64,000 bases of DNA from Colwellia psychrerythraea 34H (GCF_000012325.1 NC_003910.7:434001-498000), one strand, 5' to 3'. Positions 9,065 through 17,463 are shown, counted from the first letter of the stretch. A program made the numbers and translations. The notes: generated by a model not told the origin, from the sequence alone.

Positions 9065-9247
9065 ATGAAGAAAGTTGTTATTATTTTTGCTGGCTTGGGA
9101 GCATTACTAAGTAACCCATTACTTGCCCACCCAGGACATGATCATAGTGCTTCTGGCTCAGGTTTAGTGAACTTACTTTGGCTAGTGCCTGTTATTGTTG
9201 CCGCCGTTGTTGTGGTGTTTAAAGAAGTCACTGCCCCAAAAAGGTGA
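9065..9247 (+). CDS. 60-aa His-motif membrane protein in Ni-SOD cluster
   Basis: Small protein with a signal peptide (MKKVVIIFAGLGALLSNPLLA), then HPGHDHSASGSG at the predicted mature N-terminus, one transmembrane segment (about residues 35-53) and a short basic tail. The HPGHDHS motif directly after a signal peptide resembles the N-terminus of HupE/UreJ-type nickel permeases, but the rest of that permease is absent. An AGGAT ribosome site precedes the ATG. It lies between the TPR-like gene and sodN, with 22 bp to sodN. A role as an envelope nickel-binding or delivery peptide is inference. Confidence 0.65.
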   Translation: MKKVVIIFAGLGALLSNPLLAHPGHDHSASGSGLVNLLWLVPVIVAAVVVVFKEVTAPKR

Positions 9248-9269
9248 GCAACTATGATAGAAGGAGAGA

Positions 9270-9776
9270 ATGATGCTTTACGATATTATTGCTAAATTTG
9301 ATAAAAAACTACACTTTCCAGTTGTTATGGCGCACTGCGACATTCCGTGCAAAATTTATGATCCTATCGGAGCACAAATTTCGGTACTGACTATCATTCG
9401 CATGGTGGACTTACTCAATGAATTAAAAGCCAAATCATCACTTACTTTAGATGAACAAGCAGAATTCTTAAGACTGGTAAATCAAAAAGAAAACCATGGT
9501 ATCAAAGTGAAAGAAGAAATAAGCGTAATCTGGGGTGATTACATTAAAGCGCCACAATTAACGCAATTTCCAGAGTTACATGAATTAGTGCATAACATTA
9601 TGTTAGCAAGTTCACAGGCAAAACAGCATATCAGTAAAGAGGCTGCGCAAATATTATTGCAGCAAGTAAACCGTTTTGCTGAGATCTTTTGGGCAACTAA
9701 GAAAGTCGCTACATTTAGCGCTATTTGTCCCTATCCACCTGAAGAATCCCTGATATATCCTAACTTACAGGGTTAA
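9270..9776 (+). CDS. sodN: Nickel-containing superoxide dismutase precursor
   Basis: 168-residue precursor of Ni-SOD, which dismutates superoxide to O2 and H2O2 using one Ni per subunit. A propeptide of 21 residues (ending FPVVMA) precedes the nickel hook HCDIPCKIYDP; His22, Cys23 and Cys27 would be His1, Cys2 and Cys6 of the mature protein. Hook position 7 is Lys, where the Streptomyces enzyme has Gly. The remainder is the expected four-helix domain. The next gene is the matching maturation protease. Two ATGs lie in tandem (9270 and 9273); GGAGA precedes both. Confidence 0.95.
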   Translation: MMLYDIIAKFDKKLHFPVVMAHCDIPCKIYDPIGAQISVLTIIRMVDLLNELKAKSSLTLDEQAEFLRLVNQKENHGIKVKEEISVIWGDYIKAPQLTQFPELHELVHNIMLASSQAKQHISKEAAQILLQQVNRFAEIFWATKKVATFSAICPYPPEESLIYPNLQG

Positions 9777-9798
9777 CCATTTTATACGAGAGTAAATT

Positions 9799-10095
9799 AT
9801 GTTTGGTTTTCATTTTTGTAAAGTGACAGGGGTGAGCATGTCACCTCTTATTCCAGAGAACAGTTATATTTTTGTTGTGCCTTGGTTGAAAATATTTAAC
9901 TTAAAAGAAGGTAATTTACTCAAGGTGTTTCACCCTCGCTATGGCTACATTGTTAAGTCATTGGCGCAAGTAGATAGAAATGGTTTTTTTTGGCTAAAGG
10001 GCCATCATAAAACTAGCGTGCCTATTGAGAAATTAGGCCCGGTGGGCAAATCACAAATACAAGGAAAAGTATTGTGGGTATTTCCGCCTACATAG
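9799..10095 (+). CDS. sodX: Ni-SOD maturation protease (S24/S26 family)
   Basis: 98-residue signal-peptidase-like Ser/Lys protease that removes the SodN propeptide to expose the nickel-binding His. The nucleophile is Ser13 in GVSMSP and the general base is Lys53 in YGYIVKSLA, the standard S26 spacing for a minimal catalytic core. There is no N-terminal membrane anchor, consistent with cytoplasmic SodX proteins. It lies 22 bp after sodN in the same direction, with a GAGAG ribosome site. The residues and pairing with sodN make the call firm. Confidence 0.92.
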   Translation: MFGFHFCKVTGVSMSPLIPENSYIFVVPWLKIFNLKEGNLLKVFHPRYGYIVKSLAQVDRNGFFWLKGHHKTSVPIEKLGPVGKSQIQGKVLWVFPPT

Positions 10096-10162
10096 ATAAA
10101 AAAGAGTGGAGGGAGTTATAGCCAGCGATTTTCAATCGTGGCTATATAGAACGACCAAGGGC

Positions 10163-10720
10163 TTATAGGAAGCTTAAACCCTTCTTTAAGGCTGATGCAG
10201 CGCCTTCATAACCACTCTTGTCTAAATAACTGCTAAAGCTATTGATTAAGCCAGGTACTTGTTCACTAGAAATGCCTAATTTGTCAAAGGCTGAGTTTAA
10301 GTAATCTAAACTCTCTGCTTTTTTACCGGCTTCGCCAGCACTTGATAATAAAGAACTCATTGAAGACTTAGTTACTTTCGGCGCTTTTTCTACATAGCTT
10401 TGTGCATCAGGTACAGCTTTGCTGATGAGAGAAAAGTTTTCCGGGGATAAATTATCTTGCGCTACTTTAAGAAGTGAGCCAAAGCTAGCTGCTACAGTTG
10501 CTTCAGATAAATTTAATTGCTTCGCAGCATATCCGATCATAGCGCTTGTTTCTAATGGTACACCTATATCTTTAGCGGCCGTTTTAAGCTGCTCAGATGA
10601 AGATTTAGTAATGGTGCCTAAGTCGATGGCACTGGCTGTGAATGAGGTAAAGCCAGCTAAACTAATAAGTGCAACTGAGGCTGATAGGCATATAATTGAT
10701 AATTTCACGATTAACTCCAT
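10163..10720 (-). CDS. DUF2780-like exported protein
   Basis: 185-residue protein with a Sec signal peptide (cleavage near residue 30, after TASA) and a helical, Ala/Ser/Leu-rich body. Segments such as GVPLETSAMIGYAAKQLNLSEATVAASFGSLLKVAQ and the C-terminal YLDKSGYEGAASALKKGLSFL resemble the DUF2780 (VcgC/VcgE) family, whose function is unknown. No catalytic motif is visible. It is transcribed convergently with the Ni-SOD cluster (67 bp between stops) and apparently alone. The family call is from memory of the pattern. Confidence 0.65.
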   Translation of the reverse strand: MELIVKLSIICLSASVALISLAGFTSFTASAIDLGTITKSSSEQLKTAAKDIGVPLETSAMIGYAAKQLNLSEATVAASFGSLLKVAQDNLSPENFSLISKAVPDAQSYVEKAPKVTKSSMSSLLSSAGEAGKKAESLDYLNSAFDKLGISSEQVPGLINSFSSYLDKSGYEGAASALKKGLSFL

Positions 10721-10804
10721 GTTAAAATTTTGTAATAGATTACTTTAACATGCTTACTGAAAAAATTTACAGGAATTGTTTATTGAAAGTATATAGCGTT
10801 GCAC

Positions 10805-10838
10805 AAATAAAAAGGCCCTTCTCGAAGAGAAAGGCCTG
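10805..10838 (-). terminator. Strong minus-strand rho-independent terminator without an annotated gene
   Basis: Eleven-base arms with one mismatch (AGGCC-c-TTCTC / GAGAA-a-GGCCT) around a GAA loop. On the minus strand the hairpin is followed by TTTTTATTT. The next gene on that strand starts downstream at 10720, so the terminator belongs to something transcribed from higher coordinates (see 10839-11115). Confidence 0.8.
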
Positions 10839-11115
10839 AAATGCTCGCATATTGGTCTTGTTACCAAGCTTCTTATTATTAATTTTTTGTAGCTACTATT
10901 TTTTATTATTTTTAGTTTGAGCTACTTTTGTTTTCTTTCTGTCTTTGTTTTTATTTTTTGTTTTTATTATTGTTTTTCTTTAGCGCAGGCATTTTATACC
11001 AAAGCCTTTTTACCACCGCAACAACTTTAGTAGAGCATAAACTCGACGATGCTCTTCGTAGTAGGCTTGTTCAACAGGCATAAACTGCTAACCTATTGAT
11101 TCAAAATTCATTGAT
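10839..11115 (-). ncRNA. Candidate small RNA or leader on the minus strand
   Basis: This stretch ends in a strong minus-strand terminator and has no convincing protein gene. On the minus strand I see a TATACT -10-like box near 11130, a hairpin AGAGCAT/ATGCTCT, possible outer pairing AAGCCT/AGGCTT, and a long purine-rich (A/G) tail over 10870-10985. Two tiny frames, of 23 and 13 codons (MPVEQAYYEEHRRVYALLKL... and MPALKKNNNKNKK), also lie here and could be coding instead. The 5' end is a guess. Confidence 0.35.
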
Positions 11116-11406
11116 GAAAATCAAGTATAATTTAGCGTATCAAAAAAAAAGTTATATAAATTGAACTTTTATATTTCAAAGGACTTTTATTATTGATTCA
11201 ACGGTAGTTTATTTTTTCAGGAGTGTTGATTTAGCGCATAGATCAAATGGCTGGTCGATGCTAAACTGCGCAACATAAAAACCATTAACGAGATGCTTTT
11301 CAAATAGCAGCTGTTAAATCACTAAATTAAATGATTCATGGTGACACTATTACGCGTAAGTAATTTGTCTAAGTGATTACAAAGCATAAGATAAGAGGAA
11401 CTATTG
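11116..11406. other. Intergenic leader region of hemE
   Basis: No gene seen. It is AT-rich and contains the presumed hemE promoter and 5' leader. The only clear element is the AGAGGA ribosome site at about 11394-11400 before the hemE GTG. Confidence 0.4.
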
Positions 11407-12474
11407 GTGACAGAATTAAAAAATGATACCTATTTACGTGCGCTATTAAAGCAACCAGTAGATTACACGCCGGTATGGATGATGCGTCAAGCGGGTCGTT
11501 ATTTACCAGAGTATCGTGAAGTACGTAAAAATGCCGGTGACTTTATGTCGGTATGTAAAAATGCTGAATTGGCTTGCGAAGTAACTATTCAACCATTACG
11601 TCGTTTCCCATTAGATGCTGCGATTTTGTTTAGTGATATTTTAACTATTCCTGATGCTATGGGTTTAGGTTTATATTTTGAAACAGGTGAGGGACCAAAA
11701 TTTGAACGTCCTATTACATGTAAAGCGGATGTTGATAAAATTGCCGTACCTGATCCAGAAGATGAATTAGGTTATGTAATGAATGCCGTGCGTACTATTC
11801 GCAAAGAACTAAAAGGCGAAGTACCGCTGATTGGTTTTTCAGGTAGCCCTTGGACATTAGCAACCTACATGATTGAAGGTGGTAGTTCTAAAGCTTTCAC
11901 TAAAATTAAAAAGATGATGTTTGCTGAGCCACAAACCTTACATTTGTTACTTGATAAGTTGGCTGACTCAGTCATTAGTTATTTAAATGCCCAAATTGCT
12001 GCAGGCGCGCAATCTGTAATGGTATTTGATACTTGGGGCGGCGTATTATCTCCACGTGATTATAATGAGTTTTCATTACAATATATGGCGAAAATCGTTG
12101 ATGGTTTAACGCGTCATAATGAAGGTCGTCAAGTGCCAGTGACATTATTCACTAAAAATGGCGGTATGTGGTTAGAATCTATCGCGGCAACTGGTTGTGA
12201 TGCAGTTGGCCTAGATTGGACCATTGATATTGAAAATGCAAAAGCACGTGTTGGTGATAAAGTTGCTCTACAAGGCAATATGGATCCATCAATGTTATAT
12301 GCACCATTGCCACGTATTGAACAAGAAGTTTCAAAAATACTATCAGGCTTCGGTGAAGGTGGTACAGGTCACGTATTTAACTTAGGCCATGGTATACATC
12401 CAGATGTGAATCCTGATCATGCAGGTCACTTCATTGAATCAGTACACCGTTTAAGTAAGCCTTATCATAAATAA
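11407..12474 (+). CDS. hemE: Uroporphyrinogen decarboxylase
   Basis: 355-residue cytoplasmic enzyme that removes four carboxylates from uroporphyrinogen III to give coproporphyrinogen III in haem synthesis. It is nearly collinear with E. coli Hem[20 protein letters not shown] (substrate carboxylate binding), [17 protein letters not shown] with the catalytic Asp, [43 protein letters not shown] and the [14 protein letters not shown] end. The start is GTG 11407 ([14 protein letters not shown]..., matching E. coli), preceded by AGAGGA; an upstream in-frame TTG is unlikely. Single-gene unit with its own terminator. Confidence 0.98.
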   Translation: MTELKNDTYLRALLKQPVDYTPVWMMRQAGRYLPEYREVRKNAGDFMSVCKNAELACEVTIQPLRRFPLDAAILFSDILTIPDAMGLGLYFETGEGPKFERPITCKADVDKIAVPDPEDELGYVMNAVRTIRKELKGEVPLIGFSGSPWTLATYMIEGGSSKAFTKIKKMMFAEPQTLHLLLDKLADSVISYLNAQIAAGAQSVMVFDTWGGVLSPRDYNEFSLQYMAKIVDGLTRHNEGRQVPVTLFTKNGGMWLESIAATGCDAVGLDWTIDIENAKARVGDKVALQGNMDPSMLYAPLPRIEQEVSKILSGFGEGGTGHVFNLGHGIHPDVNPDHAGHFIESVHRLSKPYHK

Positions 12475-12528
12475 GATGCTTTAATTATCGCTGGAATATA
12501 AACCCAGCTTTATAGTAAATAAAAAAAA

Positions 12529-12571
12529 ACCGCTATTAACTTACTTTAAGTAAATTAATAGCGGTTTTTTA
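12529..12571 (+). terminator. Terminator after hemE
   Basis: Long hairpin with arms beginning ACCGCTATTAA and ending TTAATAGCGGT, flanked by an A run upstream and a T run downstream, so it could work on both strands. It begins 55 bp past the hemE stop. Confidence 0.92.
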
Positions 12572-12599
12572 TTGCTCTATTTTAATCGGTAAATAGAAT

Positions 12600-12914
12600 T
12601 ATACCAATTCGAATAAGTTTCTTATTACTCAGCGAGAGTTAAAAGGCTTAGAGGCAAGGCATTGATTGTAGTGAATGGTTATTCAGGAGAATATGCTCCT
12701 GCATTCTCTAATAAGCTGCATCCATGCAGCGTCCTTCTCAAAATTAATAACGCAGCATATAAGCCTTTTAAACTGGCCCTTGTGGAGCTTTTCAGCGATT
12801 CGATAACCGCACAGGATTTTTTTCATATAGAATAACTATAGGCAAAAAAATTCTATTTGTTCTCAAACCGCTGGTAAGCTCGGAGTGGGAACAAACTTAA
12901 TGGGATTGGTATTA
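12600..12914. repeat. Dispersed TATACCAAT-bounded repeat, copy 3 (inverted)
   Basis: 315-bp non-coding element from TATACCAATTC to ATTGGTATTA. Compared with 6618-6943 the core is in the opposite orientation ('agcgagagttaaaaggctta', 'gaggcaaggcattga', 'gctgcatccatgcagcgtcc'). Copies in both orientations at intergenic sites point to mobility. A weak 62-codon frame entering its right end (12885-13073) is not supported as a gene. Confidence 0.75.
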
Positions 12915-13237
12915 TATTTTTGTAACTCCCTATTAATTTTTTCCCTTGCCAAGCTTCTTATCCTTCAATGGGGGTGTGTTGCGTTTGTCTATTTACACCT
13001 TCTAAACTCAGCATTTCATAAATTAATACCGAAAAACATACTCTGTTACATTGTTACTTCGTTCATAATATAAAAGTCATTTCCTATTAATTATCAATAT
13101 CTTGAATGCCTTTGTTTAATCGTTAAGGTCTTGTAGTACGACAAAAAACTAAAAATTAATAATAACTGTACTTGTGTTTCGGTGTGCTAGTGATGTATAA
13201 CACTAGTATCTTTTTGGTATTATTCAAGGAATAGGGC
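12915..13237. other. Intergenic region upstream of the GntR operon
   Basis: No gene supported. It is AT-rich; the only recognisable elements are the promoter/operator at 13172-13206. Confidence 0.4.
13172..13206 (+). promoter_or_regulatory. Promoter with overlapping palindromic operator of the GntR/ABC operon
   Basis: TTGTGT (-35-like, 13172-13177) and TATAAC (-10, 13196-13201) are 18 bp apart. The palindrome CTAGTG-N8-CACTAG (13187-13192 / 13201-13206) overlaps the -10. It lies 32 bp upstream of a YtrA-type GntR gene, as expected for autorepression by the adjacent regulator. Operator assignment is inference. Confidence 0.55.
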
Positions 13238-13597
13238 ATGACACCTCAATGGGATCCAGAAAAACCAATCTACCTACAACTGTATCAGCAAGTAGTCACT
13301 CGTATATTGGATGGCTATATCAAAGAAGGAGAGGCTTTACCTTCTGTTAGAAAGGTAGCTGCTGAGTATCAGCTTAACCCAATGACTATTTCAAAGGCGT
13401 ATCAAATGTTACAGGATGAAGAGGTTGTAGAAAAACAACGTGGTAAAGGTTTGTTTGTTATGCCTGGAGCACAAGTTTTGATGCTAGACAGAGAACGTGA
13501 AAGCTTCTTGTCACACCAGTGGCCAGAAGTATTAAAGCAAATCACTCGACTTAAACTCTCGCCAGAACAACTATTAACCAGCAGCTGGGACGGGTAA
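13238..13597 (+). CDS. GntR family transcriptional regulator, YtrA subfamily
   Basis: 119-residue repressor. The N-terminal winged helix-turn-helix is typical of GntR (PIYLQLYQQVVTRILDGYIKEGEALPSVRKVAAEYQLNPMTISKAYQMLQDEEVVEKQRGKGLFV). The short C-terminal tail of about 40 residues marks the YtrA subfamily, which usually controls an adjacent ABC transporter. It starts 32 bp after the palindrome and ends 2 bp before the ABC ATPase gene, so the three genes 13238-15362 form one operon. The inducing signal is unknown; in other bacteria such modules respond to envelope stress or antibiotics. Confidence 0.88.
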   Translation: MTPQWDPEKPIYLQLYQQVVTRILDGYIKEGEALPSVRKVAAEYQLNPMTISKAYQMLQDEEVVEKQRGKGLFVMPGAQVLMLDRERESFLSHQWPEVLKQITRLKLSPEQLLTSSWDG

Positions 13598-13599
13598 TT

Positions 13600-14457
13600 A
13601 TGAACTCACTAATTTCAGTAAATAATGTCAGTAAATCATTTGGCAACAAGCAGGTGCTTTCGTCAGTGAACTTTTCTGTTAACGCAGGACAAATTGTTGG
13701 TTTGGTTGGACCTAACGGCGCAGGTAAAACTACCTGTTTACAAGCTATATTGGGCTTGACCGATTTTGAAGGTGATATCAGTGTTCTAGGTCATCATCCA
13801 AGAAAAGATCGCGTTAACATGTTAAATGATGTCGCTTATATTGCCGATGTAGCTATATTGCCTAAATGGTTAAAAGTTTCACAAGCCTTAAGCTATATGC
13901 AAGATATCCACAAGAATTTTAATCTAGAAAAAGCCCATGAATTTTTAGCAAAAACCAATATTGCGTTAGGCGATAAAGTTAAAGCTTTATCTAAAGGTAT
14001 GGTGGCGCAATTGCATTTAGCGCTGATTCTGGCCATTGATGCCAAGGTGTTGATTTTAGATGAACCAACCCTAGGTTTGGATATTCTAACTCGTCGTCAG
14101 TTTTATAATCATTTATTAGAAGATTTTTATAACGAAGATAAATGTATTGTGGTTACTACTCATCAAATCGAAGAGATTGAACACATATTGACAGACGTTG
14201 CTTTTATTCAGGATGGGAGAATAGTATTGGCACAAAGTACTGAGGAGATAAAACAGCGCTTTAATATAGTGGCAGTAGCTAATGAACAGTTACCTCAAGC
14301 GGATGAACTGAATCCTTTATTTAAAAATAGCATGATGGGATTAACGACCATGTTATTTGATAATCAAGATAAAGAAACGTTACAAGGTTTAGGTAAAGTA
14401 TCAATACCGAGCTTAGCCGATGTTTTTGTTGGTGTGATGAATAAGGAGACTTGTTAA
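13600..14457 (+). CDS. ABC transporter ATP-binding protein
   Basis: 285-residue nucleotide-binding subunit. It has Walker A GPNGAGKTT near residue 39, a signature region degenerate from LSGGQ (ALSKGMVAQLHLAL), Walker B KVLILDEPTLGLD and the switch His in VVTTHQIEEIEH. The C-terminal 70 residues are a variable regulatory tail. It follows the GntR gene by 2 bp, and its stop codon shares a base with the permease start (TAATG). The set resembles YtrB-type exporters; substrate unknown. The LSKGM signature is common in this drug- or bacitracin-type ABC subgroup. Confidence 0.92.
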   Translation: MNSLISVNNVSKSFGNKQVLSSVNFSVNAGQIVGLVGPNGAGKTTCLQAILGLTDFEGDISVLGHHPRKDRVNMLNDVAYIADVAILPKWLKVSQALSYMQDIHKNFNLEKAHEFLAKTNIALGDKVKALSKGMVAQLHLALILAIDAKVLILDEPTLGLDILTRRQFYNHLLEDFYNEDKCIVVTTHQIEEIEHILTDVAFIQDGRIVLAQSTEEIKQRFNIVAVANEQLPQADELNPLFKNSMMGLTTMLFDNQDKETLQGLGKVSIPSLADVFVGVMNKETC

Positions 14458-15362
14458 TGAATACAACAATAATGAAAGCCTCAATTAAAAAAGAGTTGTG
14501 GGAATTTAATGGCATGCTGACTTGGGTGCCAGTGACTTTAGCCGGAGTCTTTATATTCATTCCTCTACTTGGTGTGATATTAAATGGCGTTGATATGAAA
14601 GAGTTGATGGTAGGGCTGGAGAATTTAGCTCAATTTCAATCATCTGATCGTATCAGTGAAGTATTTTTTGTTTCTGCGATAGCGCTGTTTAGTCCATTCA
14701 TTGCAATAGGCTTTATTGTGCAAGTTTATTATTTTGTTACCTGCTTATTTGACGAAAGACGAGACCAATCAGTGATGTTTTGGCGTTCGTTGCCTGTGTC
14801 AGATAAAATGACTATTGCCAGTAAAGTATTAACCGGTGCTATTGTCATTCCAGTGATATTCTTTATGGCAGCGACATTGCTGATGTTATTTATATTGGTA
14901 CTGGCAGTGATTGCTTGTTCAGTATTATCTATTGGGTTTGATATTTCATTATGGGGCATGCTGGCAGGCGCAGACATAATAAGTGGCGTAGGTTATATTT
15001 GGTTAACACTCGTACCAATCGCTATTTGGTTATTACCTCTGTACAGTTGGCTAATGTTGGCATCTATTTACGCGAATAAAGCACCTTTTTTATGGGCGGT
15101 ATTACCGATAGTCGCGTTATTGGTCATTGAGGCAATTGTGGTTCATTATCTACACTTATCGCAACCATTCTTTGGGCATTTCTTGATGGATTATTTCTCT
15201 ATGACTCCTGAACATCTTGCTGATGTATCAGTCGATCAAGATGCGTCACGCTCAGCAACATTACTGATGTTAATTTCTCAAATTGATTATCGAACAGTAT
15301 TGGTTTCTGCGGGGTTATTATTCACCACTTATTGGTTTAGAGTGAATAAGCAAGAATCATAA
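14457..15362 (+). CDS. ABC transporter permease subunit
   Basis: 301-residue inner-membrane protein with about six hydrophobic spans: near residues 20-40, 75-100, 125-160, 170-195, 200-220 and 280-295. A large loop between spans five and six may face the periplasm. It matches the permease position of GntR-ABC modules; no catalytic residues are expected. I chose ATG 14457, which overlaps the ATPase stop and has GGAG 8 bases upstream; the frame could be opened 6 bases earlier at a TTG. Its partner is the preceding ATPase. Confidence 0.85.
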   Translation: MNTTIMKASIKKELWEFNGMLTWVPVTLAGVFIFIPLLGVILNGVDMKELMVGLENLAQFQSSDRISEVFFVSAIALFSPFIAIGFIVQVYYFVTCLFDERRDQSVMFWRSLPVSDKMTIASKVLTGAIVIPVIFFMAATLLMLFILVLAVIACSVLSIGFDISLWGMLAGADIISGVGYIWLTLVPIAIWLLPLYSWLMLASIYANKAPFLWAVLPIVALLVIEAIVVHYLHLSQPFFGHFLMDYFSMTPEHLADVSVDQDASRSATLLMLISQIDYRTVLVSAGLLFTTYWFRVNKQES

Positions 15363-15412
15363 TGAGTGATTTATGCACTAAAAGTATATTTAAATCAGAT
15401 GATTAAGTAGTT

Positions 15413-15452
15413 AATGCCAATGTACTCGTTACCCTGTATATTGGCATTTTTT
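15413..15452 (+). terminator. Terminator between the ABC operon and the GGDEF gene
   Basis: Inverted repeat AATGCCAAT / ATTGGCATT with an 18-base loop, then TTTTTT. It lies between convergent genes, just touching the 3' end of the GGDEF gene, and may serve the plus-strand operon. Confidence 0.75.
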
Positions 15453-16731
15453 ATAGATAACAAACGGTATTCCTACCGGTATTCTTAGCTTGATATAAGG
15501 CTTTGTCTGCACGAGAAAATAACACATCAAAGGCCTTGTCGCTGGCGATAAGACTTGAAACACCGATACTCACCGAAAGGTTTATTTCTCCCTGCCAATC
15601 ACCAGTAATGATTAACCTGCTTTGTTCTTCTTTAATACGCTCTGCAAAAGTCATGGCTGACATCGCCGAGGTTTCAGGTAACAGAATAGAAAACTCCTCA
15701 CCACCGATGCGCGCTAGAATATCTGTTTGCCGTAAACTCGCTTTTAATTGCTTAGCAATTTCTATTAATACTTGGTCACCCGCAGGGTGACCAAATTGGT
15801 CGTTGATGCTTTTGAAATGATCAATATCAATGGAGATCAGTGTCATAGACAATGAATAGCGTTTTGCACGTTGATACTCTTTTTCTGCTTGCTCAATGAA
15901 AAAGCGTCGATTATATAAATTGGTTAATGGGTCAGTATTGGCAAGTAGTTTAAATTCTTCTTTAAGTTTGAATAGTTCGGTCACATCAGTTGAAAAACCG
16001 ATTAATGCGGGTAATTTATCTGGCCGATCAAAGGGGACTTTAGTGCTGATGTAGTGACAGTTATCACCATTTTCACCATGAGTCGTTTCTTCAATGACCT
16101 GTTTTTGATTGGTTTCAAAAACCTGCTTATCTGATTGGTAAAAATGTTCGGCAATTTCTTTGGGTAAAATATCAGTATCTTTTTTACCTATGATGTTCTC
16201 GGCCTTATCGCCAAATAACTCGGCAACGCGATTATTCACATATAAAAAGGTACGTTCACAGTCTTTAACATAAATATGGGCATCTATATTATTAAGCATG
16301 GTCTCAAGTAAGTAACTTTGTTCATTGACTTGTTCTTGTAGTTGTTTTTCTACTGTGATGTCTGTCGATATACCACAAATGCCGTTTACATTACCTAAAT
16401 GGTCAAAAAGTGGTTTTTTGACCACTTTAAATATACGGGTTTCATTTTTCGCTCTGATAAAGTTACTTTCTTCATTTTCAATGCGGATTACTTGATCCAT
16501 CACCATACGATCGTTTGCTTTTAATTGTTTAGATAAAGCTAAATCAAAAAAGTGAGTATCATCAAAACCAATAACATCTGCTAAGTTTTTTTCAAATAAA
16601 TCTAAAACCGCTTGGTTTGCATAGGTGTATTTTCCCGATAAATCTTTGGTATATATAAAGGAATCGATACTGGCTAATATCTGATCTTTAATGGTGTCAT
16701 CAGCGTTGTTTATGTTTTTTTCTTTACTCAA
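15451..16731 (-). CDS. Diguanylate cyclase with two PAS domains
   Basis: 426 residues from the chosen start. It has two PAS domains (about 15-125, opening ILASIDSFIYTKDLSGKYTYANQ, and 140-255, opening LETMLNNIDAHIYVKD), each ending in a PAC-type segment (GICGISTDIT, LIGFSTDVT). A C-terminal GGDEF domain follows, with active-site GGEEF in ARIGGEEFSILLPE. An RQTD inhibitory site sits five residues before it, so c-di-GMP synthesis with product inhibition is expected. There are no membrane segments, so signals are probably sensed in the cytoplasm. I prefer TTG 16731 because AAGG precedes it; the frame extends to a GTG at 16806 without a ribosome site. Confidence 0.88.
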   Translation of the reverse strand: MSKEKNINNADDTIKDQILASIDSFIYTKDLSGKYTYANQAVLDLFEKNLADVIGFDDTHFFDLALSKQLKANDRMVMDQVIRIENEESNFIRAKNETRIFKVVKKPLFDHLGNVNGICGISTDITVEKQLQEQVNEQSYLLETMLNNIDAHIYVKDCERTFLYVNNRVAELFGDKAENIIGKKDTDILPKEIAEHFYQSDKQVFETNQKQVIEETTHGENGDNCHYISTKVPFDRPDKLPALIGFSTDVTELFKLKEEFKLLANTDPLTNLYNRRFFIEQAEKEYQRAKRYSLSMTLISIDIDHFKSINDQFGHPAGDQVLIEIAKQLKASLRQTDILARIGGEEFSILLPETSAMSAMTFAERIKEEQSRLIITGDWQGEINLSVSIGVSSLIASDKAFDVLFSRADKALYQAKNTGRNTVCYL

Positions 16732-16943
16732 AGTATTCGCCTTAGGTAGAAGAGCTAACGAATCACAACCCAAATAGCTATGAATTGCTAAGTTATATAT
16801 TAGCACATATAGATAACTAGCAAATTATCTGACCTTGCTCTTGGCGGTATTTTTAAGTGCAGTTAAGCGCTATGCTTTGTTTTTTCAGCTTTGTAGACAG
16901 AGGCGCATGCCTTACTCAGATTTTTCAAATACAAAGTGGCAAT

Positions 16944-16974
16944 AAAAAAGGCACTTATTAGGTACCTTTTTTTT
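16944..16974. terminator. Terminator downstream of metJ
   Basis: A run of A, arms AAGGCAC/GGTACCTT (one mismatch) around an ATTA loop, then a T run. It lies 25 bp beyond the metJ stop. The symmetric A and T runs suggest bidirectional function. Confidence 0.7.
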
Positions 16975-16998
16975 GTGTGTTTAACTTATTGTTAAACG

Positions 16999-17328
16999 TT
17001 ATTCATCCTCAACTTCGTAAGCACTAAAGTCAGTAATTCCCTTTGCTTCAAGCAAGCGTCTGACACTTGCAGGTAACTTCTCATTATTATCTTTTGCTAA
17101 ATCTTCATCATCAGGCAGGGGTTGCCCAGTAAATGCATGTAAGAACGCTTCACATAACAATTCACTATTTGTAGCATGGCGAAGGTTATTTACTTGGCGT
17201 CTAGTACGTTCATCTGTCAACACTTTTAAGACGCGCAAAGGAATAGAAACGGTAATTTTCTTTACTTGCTCGCTCTTTTTACCGTGTTCGGCATAGGGAT
17301 TTATATACTCTTCATTCCACTGAGCCAT
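16999..17328 (-). CDS. metJ: Methionine regulon repressor MetJ
   Basis: 109-residue ribbon-helix-helix repressor that binds tandem met boxes with S-adenosylmethionine as co-repressor. The N-terminal two thirds are nearly identical to E. coli Met[29 protein letters not shown] (DNA-contacting ribbon), then [41 protein letters not shown]. Only the C-terminal tail diverges, and it is a few residues longer than the usual 105. It is divergent from metB-metL, the same arrangement as in enterics, with met boxes between. Confidence 0.98.
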   Translation of the reverse strand: MAQWNEEYINPYAEHGKKSEQVKKITVSIPLRVLKVLTDERTRRQVNNLRHATNSELLCEAFLHAFTGQPLPDDEDLAKDNNEKLPASVRRLLEAKGITDFSAYEVEDE

Positions 17329-17407
17329 CGATATTCCTCTATCTTGTTATAACGTATTCTAAAATGTAATAGTATAGATTTTACCTGTTGCATAAAACCA
17401 GTCAAGT

Positions 17408-17423
17408 AGAAGTTTAGAAGTCT
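17408..17423. promoter_or_regulatory. Tandem met boxes, site 1
   Basis: Adjacent 8-mers AGAAGTTT and AGAAGTCT match the MetJ consensus AGACGTCT at 6/8 and 7/8. They lie 80 bp upstream of the metJ start, in the divergent metJ/metB region. Confidence 0.7.
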
Positions 17424-17463
17424 AAAATTACTTGACCCAATTAATGAAAGTGTTTAGAGTTAT

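Noticed and set aside
12885..13073. 62-codon frame running out of the repeat at 12600-12914
   Set aside because: It starts within a non-coding repeat, lacks a ribosome site and has no family resemblance.
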